The notes beneath the pieces were generated by a model, which was given only the letters and a program-made list of their open reading frames with translations, ran no database searches and was not told where the DNA came from. From Flavobacteriaceae bacterium CG2_30_34_30 (lineage in GTDB: Bacteria; Bacteroidota; Bacteroidia; Flavobacteriales; Flavobacteriaceae): DNA of 64,000 nucleotides. The DNA is taken from the NCBI GenBank assembly GCA_001873105.1, contig MNYN01000048.1, forward strand, positions 1-64,000, written 5' to 3'. Each line of letters begins with the position of its first letter. Position 1 is the first letter of the stretch. Both the position numbers and the translations under genes were made by a program. Of this stretch, positions 42,849 through 51,340 are shown piece by piece.

Positions 42849-43745
42849 ATGAATGTAAAAACACAATTCAACATTAAAGATCTCGAAAATTTAAGTGGTA
42901 TTAAAGCACATACGATTCGTATTTGGGAAAAAAGATATTCCCTTTTGCATCCAAATCGGTCAAATACAAACATACGGTACTATAATTTACAAAGCTTGAT
43001 AAAGCTCCTTAATGTTACTTATCTTTACAATGAAGGTTTTAAAATATCAAAAATAGCAAAACTAGATACAGAAAAAATCAACCAACTTATCCAAAAAAGT
43101 GCTTTTGAAGAAAACAAAGAAAATTATGCTATAACAGAAATGAAAATGGCTATGTTGAATTTTGATCAGCATCTTTTCAACGACACCTATTTTAAACTCT
43201 TGGAAACCAAAACATTTAAAGAAGTGTTCTTTGAAATATTTCTTCCCCTTTTAAATGATATAGGATTATTATGGCAAACAGGTACTATAGACCCTTCCCA
43301 CGAACGATTTATATCGGAACTTATCAAACAAAAACTAATTGTAAATATCGAGAATGTCTATCCTAAAGAACCCACAAAAAACGACAAACTTTTTGTGCTT
43401 TATTTACCCTATGATGAAATTCATGAAATCGGATTGTTGTATTTAAACTATGAAATTATTAAGCACGGATACAAATCTGTATATCTTGGTAATAACATTC
43501 CCATAAATAGCTTACTTCATCTGCTCAATCACCATCCAAAAATAGTTTTTGTTTCTTATTTTACTGTGCAACCTGAAAAACACCTTTTAAATACTTATTT
43601 ACAAGAAGCTTACGAGCTACTTTGTAAAGATTCCGAAAATCAATTCTGGATTCTTGGTAATCAAATACAAGAGGAAGATAACACAACATTACCTCACGGA
43701 TTTCAGTTCATAAAAAAGATTTCTGATTTTATTGTCTTATTATAA
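42849..43745 (+). CDS. MerR-type regulator with B12-binding domain (CarH/LitR-like)
   Basis: A 298-residue regulator. The MerR helix-turn-helix is at about 6-75 (FNIKDLENLSGIKAHTIRIW, RYY). A four-helix B12-binding cap covers about 90-170 and a Rossmann-type cobalamin domain about 178-295, with the lower-ligand motif E190-x-H192-x-x-G195. In CarH the cap reads W-H ... E-H and its histidine completes the light-sensing cobalt bond. Here W142 is kept but is followed by Q143, and E152 is followed by R153, so both cap histidines are missing. The adjoining carotenoid genes make it the likely regulator of crtI onward, either with altered cobalamin chemistry or light-independent. Confidence 0.9.
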   Translation: MNVKTQFNIKDLENLSGIKAHTIRIWEKRYSLLHPNRSNTNIRYYNLQSLIKLLNVTYLYNEGFKISKIAKLDTEKINQLIQKSAFEENKENYAITEMKMAMLNFDQHLFNDTYFKLLETKTFKEVFFEIFLPLLNDIGLLWQTGTIDPSHERFISELIKQKLIVNIENVYPKEPTKNDKLFVLYLPYDEIHEIGLLYLNYEIIKHGYKSVYLGNNIPINSLLHLLNHHPKIVFVSYFTVQPEKHLLNTYLQEAYELLCKDSENQFWILGNQIQEEDNTTLPHGFQFIKKISDFIVLL

Positions 43746-43779
43746 TTTGATAAAGTATTCTTAATTTTTTTTATAAATT

Positions 43780-43820
43780 TTTATTTTGTTTAAAATAAAT
43801 GTATTTTTGTTAAACGTTTA
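43780..43820 (+). promoter_or_regulatory. crtI promoter with two palindromes, candidate MerR-B12 operator
   Basis: A perfect inverted repeat TTTATTTT-GTTT-AAAATAAA (43780-43799) ends two bases before the -7 box TATTTTTG (43802-43809). It fills the space where the promoter spacer should be, the usual seat of MerR-family operators. A second perfect palindrome TAAACGTTTA (43811-43820) covers the expected start of transcription and touches the crtI ATG. No clean -33 element is seen (TTTG at 43785-43788 is too close), as expected for a regulated promoter. Confidence 0.6.
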
Positions 43821-45304
43821 TGCAAAAAAAAATATCCATCATCGGTTCAGGATTTTCTGCTTTGGCGGCTTCTTGTTATTTAGCAAAAGCCGGAAATAAA
43901 GTTACCATCTATGAAAAAAATGAAACAATAGGAGGAAGAGCACGGCAGTTAAAAAAAGAAGGCTTTACCTTTGATATTGGACCAACTTGGTACTGGATGC
44001 CTGATGTTTTTGAACGTTTTTTTGGTGATTTTGAAAAACACCCTTCAGATTATTACCAATTAATTAAACTAAATCCTGCCTACCAAGTATATTTTGCTAA
44101 AAATGACTCAATCACCATTGAAGATACCCTTCAAAAAATTTGCATTGCTTTTGAAAAGGAAGAAAAAGGAAGTTCAAAAAAATTAAAAAAATTTATTGCT
44201 AAAGCACAAAGCAATTACAATATTGCCATTAAAGATTTGGTTTATAGACCGGGAGTTTCTCCATTAGAGCTAGTCACGCCTGCAACGATGAAAAAAATTG
44301 GGCAATTTTTCAGCACCATAAGCAAAGATGTTCGAAAAGAATTTTCCAATCCGCGATTAGTATCCATTCTTGAATTTCCTGTGCTATTTTTAGGAGCCAA
44401 AGCATCCAACACACCTTCCTTTTATAGTTTTATGAATTACGCCGATTTTGGGTTAGGAACCTTTCATCCAAAAAATGGCATGTACAGTGTCATTCTTGCC
44501 ATTAAAAATCTTGCAGAAGAATTAGGAGTTACTATTAAAACCAACCAAAATATTGAAAAAATAATTACAGAAAACAAAGTTGCAGTAGGTATTATCGCCA
44601 ACGGCGAAACCATACTTTCTGATATCGTTTTAAGCGGAGCCGATTACCACCACACCGAAACCTTATTAGAAAAACAAGACCGTCAATATTCTGAAACGTA
44701 TTGGAACAAAAAAATATTTGCACCATCTTCCCTCCTTTTTTATGTAGGTTTTAATAAAAAAATCAAAAATGTGGAACATCACACTTTATTTTTTGATGTA
44801 GATTTTGAAGCACATGCAAAATCCATTTACAATAATCCGGAATGGCCGGAAGACCCATTGTTTTATGCAAGTTTTCCATCAAAAACAGATACAAATGCTG
44901 CACCGGATGGAAAAGAAGCTGGTATATTTTTAATTCCATTAGCTCCGGGATTAATTGATATTCCGGAAATTAGAGAAGAATATTTTGAAAAAATAATGTC
45001 ACGTTTTGAAAAAATAACCAAGCAAAATGTAAAAGAATTTGTTATCTTTAAAGAAAGTTTTTGCGTAAATGATTTTATAGAACAATACAATTCCTATAAA
45101 GGAAATGCATACGGCCTTGCAAATACGTTATTTCAAACTGCTTTCTTAAGACCAAAATTGAAAAGTAGAAAAGTAAAAGGATTATATTTTACAGGACAGT
45201 TATCTGTGCCTGGACCGGGTGTGCCACCGTCCTTAATTTCAGGAAAATTAGTTGCCCAGCTCATTGAAAAAAATATTTTTAAAACCACTATAAACGATAA
45301 ATAA
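43820..45304 (+). CDS. crtI: Phytoene desaturase
   Basis: A 494-residue FAD enzyme that converts phytoene to lycopene. The N-terminal dinucleotide fold reads IIGSGFSALAASCYLAKAG and is followed by KNETIGGRARQLKKEGFTFD and GPTWYWMPDVF. The C-terminal signature is LYFTGQLSVPGPGVPPSLIS. Length fits bacterial CrtI. First of four carotenoid genes on the plus strand, preceded by the MerR/B12 regulator. The related CrtN/CrtP or CrtD-type enzymes are less likely, given the neighbours. Confidence 0.95.
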   Translation: MQKKISIIGSGFSALAASCYLAKAGNKVTIYEKNETIGGRARQLKKEGFTFDIGPTWYWMPDVFERFFGDFEKHPSDYYQLIKLNPAYQVYFAKNDSITIEDTLQKICIAFEKEEKGSSKKLKKFIAKAQSNYNIAIKDLVYRPGVSPLELVTPATMKKIGQFFSTISKDVRKEFSNPRLVSILEFPVLFLGAKASNTPSFYSFMNYADFGLGTFHPKNGMYSVILAIKNLAEELGVTIKTNQNIEKIITENKVAVGIIANGETILSDIVLSGADYHHTETLLEKQDRQYSETYWNKKIFAPSSLLFYVGFNKKIKNVEHHTLFFDVDFEAHAKSIYNNPEWPEDPLFYASFPSKTDTNAAPDGKEAGIFLIPLAPGLIDIPEIREEYFEKIMSRFEKITKQNVKEFVIFKESFCVNDFIEQYNSYKGNAYGLANTLFQTAFLRPKLKSRKVKGLYFTGQLSVPGPGVPPSLISGKLVAQLIEKNIFKTTINDK

Positions 45305-45354
45305 TTTATTTATATCATCCTTACTTTTATTGATAATGTACAGCAAAAATAATT

Positions 45355-46194
45355 ATGAAATCAATTTTTGACACCGTTTCAAACAAATGTAGTAAGACCG
45401 TCACGCAATCTTATAGTACTTCCTTTTCCCTAGCTACTAAAATGTTGGCTCCTTCTATTCGTCAAGATATTTACAACATTTATGGATTTGTTCGTTTTGC
45501 TGATGAAATTGTTGACTCTTTTCACGACTACGATAAAAAAACACTGTTCAACCGATTTTCACAAGAATTAGAAAACGCCTTAGAAGATAAAATAAGCTTA
45601 AATCCCATCCTAAATTCTTTTCAGCATACGGTTTTAAAATACGGTATTGAAAAACACTTAATTACATCCTTTATGCAAAGCATGCAAATGGACTTGACTA
45701 AGAAAAAATACTTAACTCAAGACGAATATAAAGCCTATATTTACGGCTCAGCTGATGTCGTGGGTCTAATGTGTTTGAAAGTGTTTGTTAATGGAAATCA
45801 AGAAAAGTATGAGGTTTTAAAAGAATCGGCAATGCACTTAGGTTCTGCGTTTCAAAAAGTAAATTTTTTACGCGATTTAAAAGCAGATTTCGAAGATTTA
45901 AGCCGGTCTTATTTTCCGAATACAGACCTAGAACAACTAGATGAGTATTCAAAAAACAATATTATAAAAGAAATAGAAGAAGATTTTAACAAAGGGTTTC
46001 AGGGCATACTTCACCTGCCTGTTGAAGCAAAACTAGGCGTTTATACCGCTTTTATTTATTACAGAAAACTATTAACCAAACTTAAAAAAACACCCTCAAC
46101 AGAAATACGAAAAACAAGAATTCGAGTTACTAATTATCAAAAAATGGGCTTACTGGCTAGAAGCTATGTAAATTTTAGACTAAATTTAATTTAA
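45355..46194 (+). CDS. crtB: Phytoene synthase
   Basis: A 279-residue enzyme that joins two geranylgeranyl diphosphates. The trans-isoprenyl motifs are YGFVRFADEIVDSFHDYD (first Asp-rich) and AFQKVNFLRDLKADFEDLSR (second). STSFSLATKML near residue 22 is also typical. 50 bp after crtI and directly abutting crtZ, so one operon. The GGPP synthase crtE is not in this window. Confidence 0.95.
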   Translation: MKSIFDTVSNKCSKTVTQSYSTSFSLATKMLAPSIRQDIYNIYGFVRFADEIVDSFHDYDKKTLFNRFSQELENALEDKISLNPILNSFQHTVLKYGIEKHLITSFMQSMQMDLTKKKYLTQDEYKAYIYGSADVVGLMCLKVFVNGNQEKYEVLKESAMHLGSAFQKVNFLRDLKADFEDLSRSYFPNTDLEQLDEYSKNNIIKEIEEDFNKGFQGILHLPVEAKLGVYTAFIYYRKLLTKLKKTPSTEIRKTRIRVTNYQKMGLLARSYVNFRLNLI

Positions 46195-46647
46195 ATGGCA
46201 ACAACACTAATTTGGATATTCGTTTTTTTAGGAACCTTTTTCCTAATGGAATTTCTAGCTTGGTTTACTCATAAATACGTAATGCACGGTTTTTTATGGA
46301 GTTTACATAAGGATCACCATCTTAAAGACCATAAAAGCTGGTGGGAACGAAACGATTTTTTCTTTATTTTTTACGCCATAGTTAGTATTGGTTTCTTTAT
46401 TAGTTGGGATTCTTTTGGTTTTTGGTTTGGTTTGCCTATTGGTTTGGGCATTTTTGCTTATGGATTTACATATTTTTTGGTGCATGACATATTCATTCAC
46501 CAACGATTTAAGCTTTTTAGAAACGCTAACAATTGGTATGCAAAAGGAATACGAAGAGCACATAAAATGCACCACAAACATCTAGGAAAAGAAAAAGGCG
46601 AATGCTTTGGAATGCTCATTCCACCTATAAAATATTTCAAGAAATAA
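46195..46647 (+). CDS. crtZ: Beta-carotene hydroxylase
   Basis: A 150-residue membrane diiron enzyme that adds the 3-hydroxyl groups of zeaxanthin. Histidine clusters HKYVMH, HKDHH, HDIFIHQR and HKMHHKH are all present, with hydrophobic helices between. The ATG follows the crtB stop with no gap, which implies translational coupling. Length is normal for bacterial CrtZ. Confidence 0.95.
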   Translation: MATTLIWIFVFLGTFFLMEFLAWFTHKYVMHGFLWSLHKDHHLKDHKSWWERNDFFFIFYAIVSIGFFISWDSFGFWFGLPIGLGIFAYGFTYFLVHDIFIHQRFKLFRNANNWYAKGIRRAHKMHHKHLGKEKGECFGMLIPPIKYFKK

Positions 46648-46651
46648 GTCT

Positions 46652-47347
46652 ATGGAAACCCTTTATATGTGGCTAAATATAGGTTCTATTTCTTTACCAT
46701 TACTTTTTAGTTTTCATCCAAAACTTCAATTTTACAAACGTTGGAAATATCTTTTCCCAAGTATCGCTATTATGATGCTTTTGTTTATTTCTTGGGATAT
46801 TTTGTTTACCAGATATGAAATTTGGGGATTTAATTCCTCCTATTTCTTAGGCATCACCATAGTAAATTTACCAATTGAAGAATGTCTCTTTTTTATCTGT
46901 ATCCCTTTTGCATGTGTTTTTACCCATTATTCCTTGCTTTATTTTTTTCCAAAAATGGAACTTTCAAAAAAAGCAACTTCTGTTATCTATGTTCTTTTTC
47001 TAACTCTATTAATACTGCTTTGCTTTTGGTTTTATGACCGTTGGTACACTATGGTAAACTTTGGGTACGCAATTATCCTTTTAGGGCTAACCTATAATTT
47101 TCAACCGGAAGTTCTTCGAAAGTTTTTTCTCACTTTTTTAGTTATGCTCCTCCCTTTTTTTTTAGTAAATGGCGTGCTTACTGGCAGCTTTATTGAGGAG
47201 CCTGTGGTATGGTATAACAATGCTGAAAATATGGGAATCCGTCTTTTCACCATACCCGCAGAGGATACTGTTTATGCTTTTTCGATGATACTTACCTGCA
47301 TTGTACTCTTGGAGTTTTTTGAGCGAAAATTCACAAAAGTTCCTTAA
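46652..47347 (+). CDS. Lycopene beta-cyclase, fused CrtYcd type
   Basis: A 231-residue membrane protein with about seven helices made of two related halves. The first has NLPIEECLFFICIPFACVF, with the P-x-E-E active-site motif, and the second has IRLFTIPAEDTVYAFSMIL with P-x-E-D. This is the heterodimeric-type cyclase fused into one chain, as in other Flavobacteriia, and it would turn lycopene into beta-carotene. Placed 4 bp after crtZ. Last gene of the carotenoid operon. Confidence 0.93.
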   Translation: METLYMWLNIGSISLPLLFSFHPKLQFYKRWKYLFPSIAIMMLLFISWDILFTRYEIWGFNSSYFLGITIVNLPIEECLFFICIPFACVFTHYSLLYFFPKMELSKKATSVIYVLFLTLLILLCFWFYDRWYTMVNFGYAIILLGLTYNFQPEVLRKFFLTFLVMLLPFFLVNGVLTGSFIEEPVVWYNNAENMGIRLFTIPAEDTVYAFSMILTCIVLLEFFERKFTKVP

Positions 47348-47442
47348 TACATCTTTTCATTCTAACTTATTTAAAGCTGGCATAGAATTCTTAAAATATA
47401 TTTCAATTTCTTATCTTAGCATTTTAAATTAAAAAAAATACT

Positions 47443-47832
47443 ATGACAATTCAAAAAGCCACGGAAAAAGTACTATTTATTCTAGCAATTGCAGTTATTC
47501 CTTTTATCTATTCCTGCAAAAACGAAAATAAAGAAGCAGAAAGTAACAACGCTATAGAAAATTCAGCGAACGACAAAGCAACAAACCCAGATGCTACAAC
47601 AAATGAAAATGTCGCTTTAAATCCAGCACACGGTCAACCTAACCACCGATGTGATATTCCAGTAGGAGCACCATTGAATTCTCCTAAAACAGTACCATCT
47701 ATTGAGTCTACTTCTTCCCCTGTTTTGAAGAATCCAAGCCCAACTAGCACAAATACTGCTGCTTTAAATCCGGCACACGGTCAACCAAATCACCGCTGTG
47801 ATATTCCTGTTGGGGCACCTTTAAATCAATAA
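47443..47832 (+). CDS. Small lipoprotein with duplicated HRCDIPVGAPL peptide
   Basis: A 129-residue lipoprotein: signal with lipobox cysteine C25 (FIYSCKNENKE), then an Asn/Thr/Ser/Glu-rich linker. Two copies of a 22-residue motif, ALNPAHGQPNHRCDIPVGAP plus LN, lie at residues 58-79 and 107-128, the second ending one residue before the C-terminus. The copies are identical in protein but differ at nine synonymous sites. His, Cys and Asp in the motif would suit metal or haem binding or a disulphide; this is inference. The motif recurs in flavobacterial proteins as I remember it, without known function. Confidence 0.88.
   Translation: MTIQKATEKVLFILAIAVIPFIYSCKNENKEAESNNAIENSANDKATNPDATTNENVALNPAHGQPNHRCDIPVGAPLNSPKTVPSIESTSSPVLKNPSPTSTNTAALNPAHGQPNHRCDIPVGAPLNQ
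47614..47826 (+). repeat. Two 66-bp coding repeats, protein-identical
   Basis: Copy 1 is 47614-47679 and copy 2 is 47761-47826. Over 22 codons there are nine synonymous and no amino-acid changes. That pattern points to selection on the peptide, not to a recent duplication. Confidence 0.9.
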
Positions 47833-47844
47833 AAACTTACTTTC

Positions 47845-47909
47845 AAAAAAAATGTGAAGTCTTCATATACTTCTAAAAATGGAGTTTTTGAAAATTTCAC
47901 ATTTTTTTT
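47845..47909 (+). terminator. Probable terminator after the repeat lipoprotein gene
   Basis: AATGTGAA near 47851-47858 pairs with TTCACATT near 47896-47903; the stem extends through an A run and an eight-base T run. The intervening loop is long (about 37 nt) and weakly structured, so strength is uncertain. Confidence 0.6.
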
Positions 47910-47965
47910 AGAAGAAGACATAAAGGGATTCTTATTTTTACCACAACTTATAAAATATATTTCCA

Positions 47966-48994
47966 ATGAATAAACTTTTCTTTTTTGCTTTTTTACTAAT
48001 AACTTTAAGTTGTAAAACCACTTCACAAAATTCCGATACCACGCCAACCACTATTCAAGTTAGTGCAGCAGATTATTTAAAATACATTCAGGCAGATGAA
48101 GCTGAAAAACAACTTTATGTTTTTGCTTCTAATGAAATGGAAGGAAGGAAAACCGGCGAACAAGGACAAAAAAAAGCTGCTGCATTTTTAAAAGACTTCT
48201 ATATTAAAAACAACATTGCATCGCCCTTAGGGGATTCTAATTATTTTCAAACCATCCCAGAAAGTTTCTTTAGAACCGGAAGTGGTATAAAAGCCTCTGA
48301 AAATGTTATTGCCTATATCAAAGGCTCTGAAAAACCGGAAGAGGTAATTATTATTTCAGCCCATTATGATCACGTAGGGATGGACAAAAAAGGAAATGTT
48401 TTTAACGGCGCCGATGATGACGGAAGTGGAACCATTGGCATTCTTCAAATTGCCAAAGCATTCAAAAAAGCACAAGAAGAAGGCAATGGGCCAAAACGAA
48501 CTATTGTTTTCTTACACGTAACAGGCGAAGAAATTGGGTTGTATGGCTCAAAATACTACACCGATAACCCCATATTTCCTTTAGCAAATACCGTTGCAAA
48601 TTTGAATATTGATATGATTGGGAGAATTGACCCGAACAAAATGGAAAATCCAAACTACATTTACTTGATAGGAAGTGACAAATTAAGTCAGGATTTACAC
48701 CAGGTTTCTGAGGATATGAATGCTGCGTATATCCGATTAGATTTAGACTATAAATTTAACGATGACAAAGACCCAAATCGTTTTTATTACCGAAGTGACC
48801 ATTATAATTTTGCCAAAAACAATATCCCTGTAATTTTTTACTTTAATGGTGTTCATGAAGATTACCACAAAATAACCGATACGCCAGATAAAATTGAATA
48901 TGACTTGCTGGCTAAACGCGCCAAATTGGTTTTTGTTACGGCTTGGGAAATAGCAAATAGAAAAGATAGGATTGCATTGGACATTGTGAAATAG
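47966..48994 (+). CDS. M28-family zinc aminopeptidase, lipoprotein
   Basis: A 342-residue exported peptidase. The lipobox cysteine C16 (LITLSCKTTS) indicates outer-membrane anchoring. The catalytic domain has the two-zinc motifs ISAHYDHVG, FNGADDDGSGTIGILQ, TGEEIGLYGSKYY, NIDMIGR and a final HEDYHKITDTPDKI. It probably trims peptides outside the cytoplasm. Flanked by terminators on both sides, so transcribed alone. Confidence 0.94.
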   Translation: MNKLFFFAFLLITLSCKTTSQNSDTTPTTIQVSAADYLKYIQADEAEKQLYVFASNEMEGRKTGEQGQKKAAAFLKDFYIKNNIASPLGDSNYFQTIPESFFRTGSGIKASENVIAYIKGSEKPEEVIIISAHYDHVGMDKKGNVFNGADDDGSGTIGILQIAKAFKKAQEEGNGPKRTIVFLHVTGEEIGLYGSKYYTDNPIFPLANTVANLNIDMIGRIDPNKMENPNYIYLIGSDKLSQDLHQVSEDMNAAYIRLDLDYKFNDDKDPNRFYYRSDHYNFAKNNIPVIFYFNGVHEDYHKITDTPDKIEYDLLAKRAKLVFVTAWEIANRKDRIALDIVK

Positions 48995-49024
48995 AAAAAT
49001 CAACCTACAATACAATTACAAAAT

Positions 49025-49052
49025 AATCGCAAGTACTAATTGCGATTTTTTT
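49025..49052 (+). terminator. Terminator after the M28 peptidase gene
   Basis: AATCGCAA (49025-49032) pairs with TTGCGATT (49040-49047), loop GTACTAA, followed by T residues. Confidence 0.88.
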
Positions 49053-49112
49053 ATTGAAAAAACAAAACTTTCTTGTTAGTTAATTTAAGACATTTTCCAT
49101 TTCTAATTCCAC

Positions 49113-49141
49113 AAAAAAAGCTTCATATTTCTATGAAGCTT
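49113..49141 (-). terminator. Terminator of tRNA-His
   Basis: Read on the minus strand, AAGCTTCATA-GAAA-TATGAAGCTT is a perfect 10-bp stem (49118-49141) followed by seven T residues. It lies 9 bp past the tRNA-His 3' end. Confidence 0.9.
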
Positions 49142-49149
49142 ATGTTTTG

Positions 49150-49223
49150 GGTGGAAGACCGGTTTCGAACCGGCGACCTCTAGAACCACAATCTAGCGCT
49201 CTAACCTGCTGAGCTACAACCAC
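49150..49223 (-). tRNA. tRNA-His (GTG)
   Basis: On the minus strand the D-stem GCTC/GAGC, anticodon loop TTGTGGT (GTG) and T-arm GCCGG-TTCGAAA-CCGGT fold well. The residue before position 1 is G and the discriminator is C, as needed for the His-specific G-1:C73 pair. In the acceptor stem, GTGGTTG faces CTTCCAC, leaving two U-U mismatches at pairs 5-68 and 6-67. Confidence 0.93.
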
Positions 49224-49350
49224 CATGTATTCTCAAAAAAGAGAGAATTTCTTTAAAAAACAATAAAGAACACAAATATGTCCTCTAAAGCGGATGCAAA
49301 TTTAATTGAATTCGCATTCATTTTCAAAGGAAAAGTGAAAAAATCTGCTT

Positions 49351-50067
49351 TTATTTCAAATCAAATAACGAATCGACTGCCACATAGCGCTCTACAGTAA
49401 AACCTTCAGCAAAATCTGCACTTATCAACCTTCCTAAATCTTGTGCGCGATATTGGATACTTTCTTTAAAATTTTGGTTAGCAATAGGGGTTTCCGGTTC
49501 GTCGGATTCAGGATTAAAAAACTGACTTTCATAAGCAAAAACAGCTTCCAATTTTTTATCCATAAATCCAGATACATCTACAACAAAATCTGGTGTAATA
49601 TTTTTCCATTGGATGTAGTGATATACTATTTTTGGCCGCCATTGTTTTTGCTTATTGCCTTCATAAATAGTTTCTATTTTTTGCAAACCACTTAAAAAAC
49701 AAGCGTCACTAACCAAGCGACTACCTTTTCCGTGGTCAATATGTCTATCATCGATGGCATTACACAAAACAATTTCCGGGCGATATTTTCTAATTACTTT
49801 AATAACTTCCAATTTAGAAGCGGTGTTGCTAATAAAAAACCCATCAGCAAATTCCAGGTTTTCACGAAATGAAACTCCCAATATTTTAGCAGCTCTTGCA
49901 GCTTCTTTTTCTCTAATTTCAGCGGTTCCGCGTGTTCCAAGTTCGCCTCGGGTTAAATCTAAAATACCTATTTTCTTCCCGCTTGCTATTTCTTTAGCAA
50001 TGGTAGCTCCACAACCTAATTCCACATCATCAGGATGCGCACCTATGGCAAGTATATCTATTTTCAT
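49351..50067 (-). CDS. bshB1: Bacillithiol biosynthesis deacetylase BshB1
   Basis: A 238-residue zinc deacetylase of the PIG-L/LmbE family that removes the acetyl group from GlcNAc-malate on the way to bacillithiol. The metal motif is AIGAHPDDVELGCGATI, followed by LDLTRGELGTRGT, and a later HIDHGKGSRL carries the third metal His. The start MKIDILAIGAHPDDVE is the classic BshB1 form seen throughout Flavobacteriia. It overlaps the upstream PLP-enzyme gene by 4 bp, which fits a shared thiol or sulphur role. Confidence 0.95.
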   Translation of the reverse strand: MKIDILAIGAHPDDVELGCGATIAKEIASGKKIGILDLTRGELGTRGTAEIREKEAARAAKILGVSFRENLEFADGFFISNTASKLEVIKVIRKYRPEIVLCNAIDDRHIDHGKGSRLVSDACFLSGLQKIETIYEGNKQKQWRPKIVYHYIQWKNITPDFVVDVSGFMDKKLEAVFAYESQFFNPESDEPETPIANQNFKESIQYRAQDLGRLISADFAEGFTVERYVAVDSLFDLK

Positions 50068-51221
50068 TTGTCTAGCTTTAAAAGTGCCTGTTCTAAATCG
50101 GCTATTAAATCCTTTTTCTCTTCTATCCCAACCGAAAACCGAAGTAATCCATCTTTTATTCCTTGTTTTTCTCTTTCTTCGGCTCCTAATAAAGCGTGAG
50201 ACGTTAAAAATGGAGATAAAATAGTAGACTCTAGTCCTGCAAGACTCATCGAGGATTTAATTAATTGCAGATGCTTTTGAAATAGTTGCGCATCCAGTCC
50301 TTCTCGTAATTCAAAGGAAAGCATGCCTCCAAAACCCTTCATTTGTGTTTTTGCCAACGCATAATCCGAATGCGATTTTAATCCCGGATAATATACTTTG
50401 GCAATGTCTTTATGATTTTCTAAATACTTCGCTAATCGTTTCGCGTTTCTGTTTTGTGCTTTTACACGAATGCCCATGGTTTTCATACTTCGTTCCAACA
50501 ACCAAACGGTATAATCGCTCAAGCTTCCTCCAAAATTTTTTGCTAACTGCCATATTTTTTCAATGTGTTCTGAAGATGCAGCTACAGCACCCGCAAGAAT
50601 ATCACTATGCCCTCCCATATATTTTGTAGCACTGTGAATAACTATATCGATACCTAAATCTATTGGATTTTGATTTACAGGAGAAGCAAAGGTATTGTCT
50701 ATCATCGTAACGATTCCTTTTTCTTTTGCTAAAGCTACCACCATTCTAATATCTGTAATGGTCATCAGCGGATTGGACGGCGTTTCAATATAAATAACTT
50801 TGGTATTTTTTTTAATTTTTTCTTCAAATGAGGCTTTCTTTAAATCTTTTGTAAATGAATATTCAATGCCAAATTTTTTAAATTCCTCAACCACCAGATT
50901 AAAAGTACCACCATATAAAGTTTGTTGCAAAACGATATGATCTCCTTTATGCAGAAATGCTAGAAGCGATGTACTAACAGCAGCCATGCCACTTCCAAAA
51001 ATCAATGCATCTTCCGCATGTTCTAAAGCTGCAATTTTAATGGCAAGCGCTTTTTGATTTGGCGTGTTAAAATAACGAGGATATCGTTTCATTTCCACAT
51101 CTGTAAAAGCATACGATGTTGACATATACAAAGGAGATATAGCGCCTTTAAATTGATTGTCCACAATTTTACCGGTGTGGGTGCAAATGGTATTTATACC
51201 CAATATTTCTGTAGGTTTCAT
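50064..51221 (-). CDS. Cys/Met metabolism PLP enzyme (cystathionine gamma-synthase/lyase type)
   Basis: A 385-residue fold-type I PLP enzyme of trans-sulfuration. Features: THTGKIVDNQFKGAISPLYMSTSYAF-like start (THTGKIVDNQFKGAI shown here), LIFGSGMAAVSTSLLAFL, YIETPSNPLMTITD, VTMIDNTFASPVNQNP and the PLP lysine in VIHSATKYMGGHSDILAG. Gamma-synthase, gamma-lyase and methionine lyase share these motifs, so the exact reaction is open. Upstream of and overlapping bshB1, suggesting that cysteine made here could feed bacillithiol. Confidence 0.93.
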   Translation of the reverse strand: MKPTEILGINTICTHTGKIVDNQFKGAISPLYMSTSYAFTDVEMKRYPRYFNTPNQKALAIKIAALEHAEDALIFGSGMAAVSTSLLAFLHKGDHIVLQQTLYGGTFNLVVEEFKKFGIEYSFTKDLKKASFEEKIKKNTKVIYIETPSNPLMTITDIRMVVALAKEKGIVTMIDNTFASPVNQNPIDLGIDIVIHSATKYMGGHSDILAGAVAASSEHIEKIWQLAKNFGGSLSDYTVWLLERSMKTMGIRVKAQNRNAKRLAKYLENHKDIAKVYYPGLKSHSDYALAKTQMKGFGGMLSFELREGLDAQLFQKHLQLIKSSMSLAGLESTILSPFLTSHALLGAEEREKQGIKDGLLRFSVGIEEKKDLIADLEQALLKLDK

Positions 51222-51340
51222 TTTGATTTAATTTGTGGCAGCAATTTACTAAAACTACGGCAGTTGTATTGCAGATTTACAAAAATATAATAGAGATAAA
51301 ACAGTTTAAAAATTTTATCTTTACATAGAAAAGAAATAAA

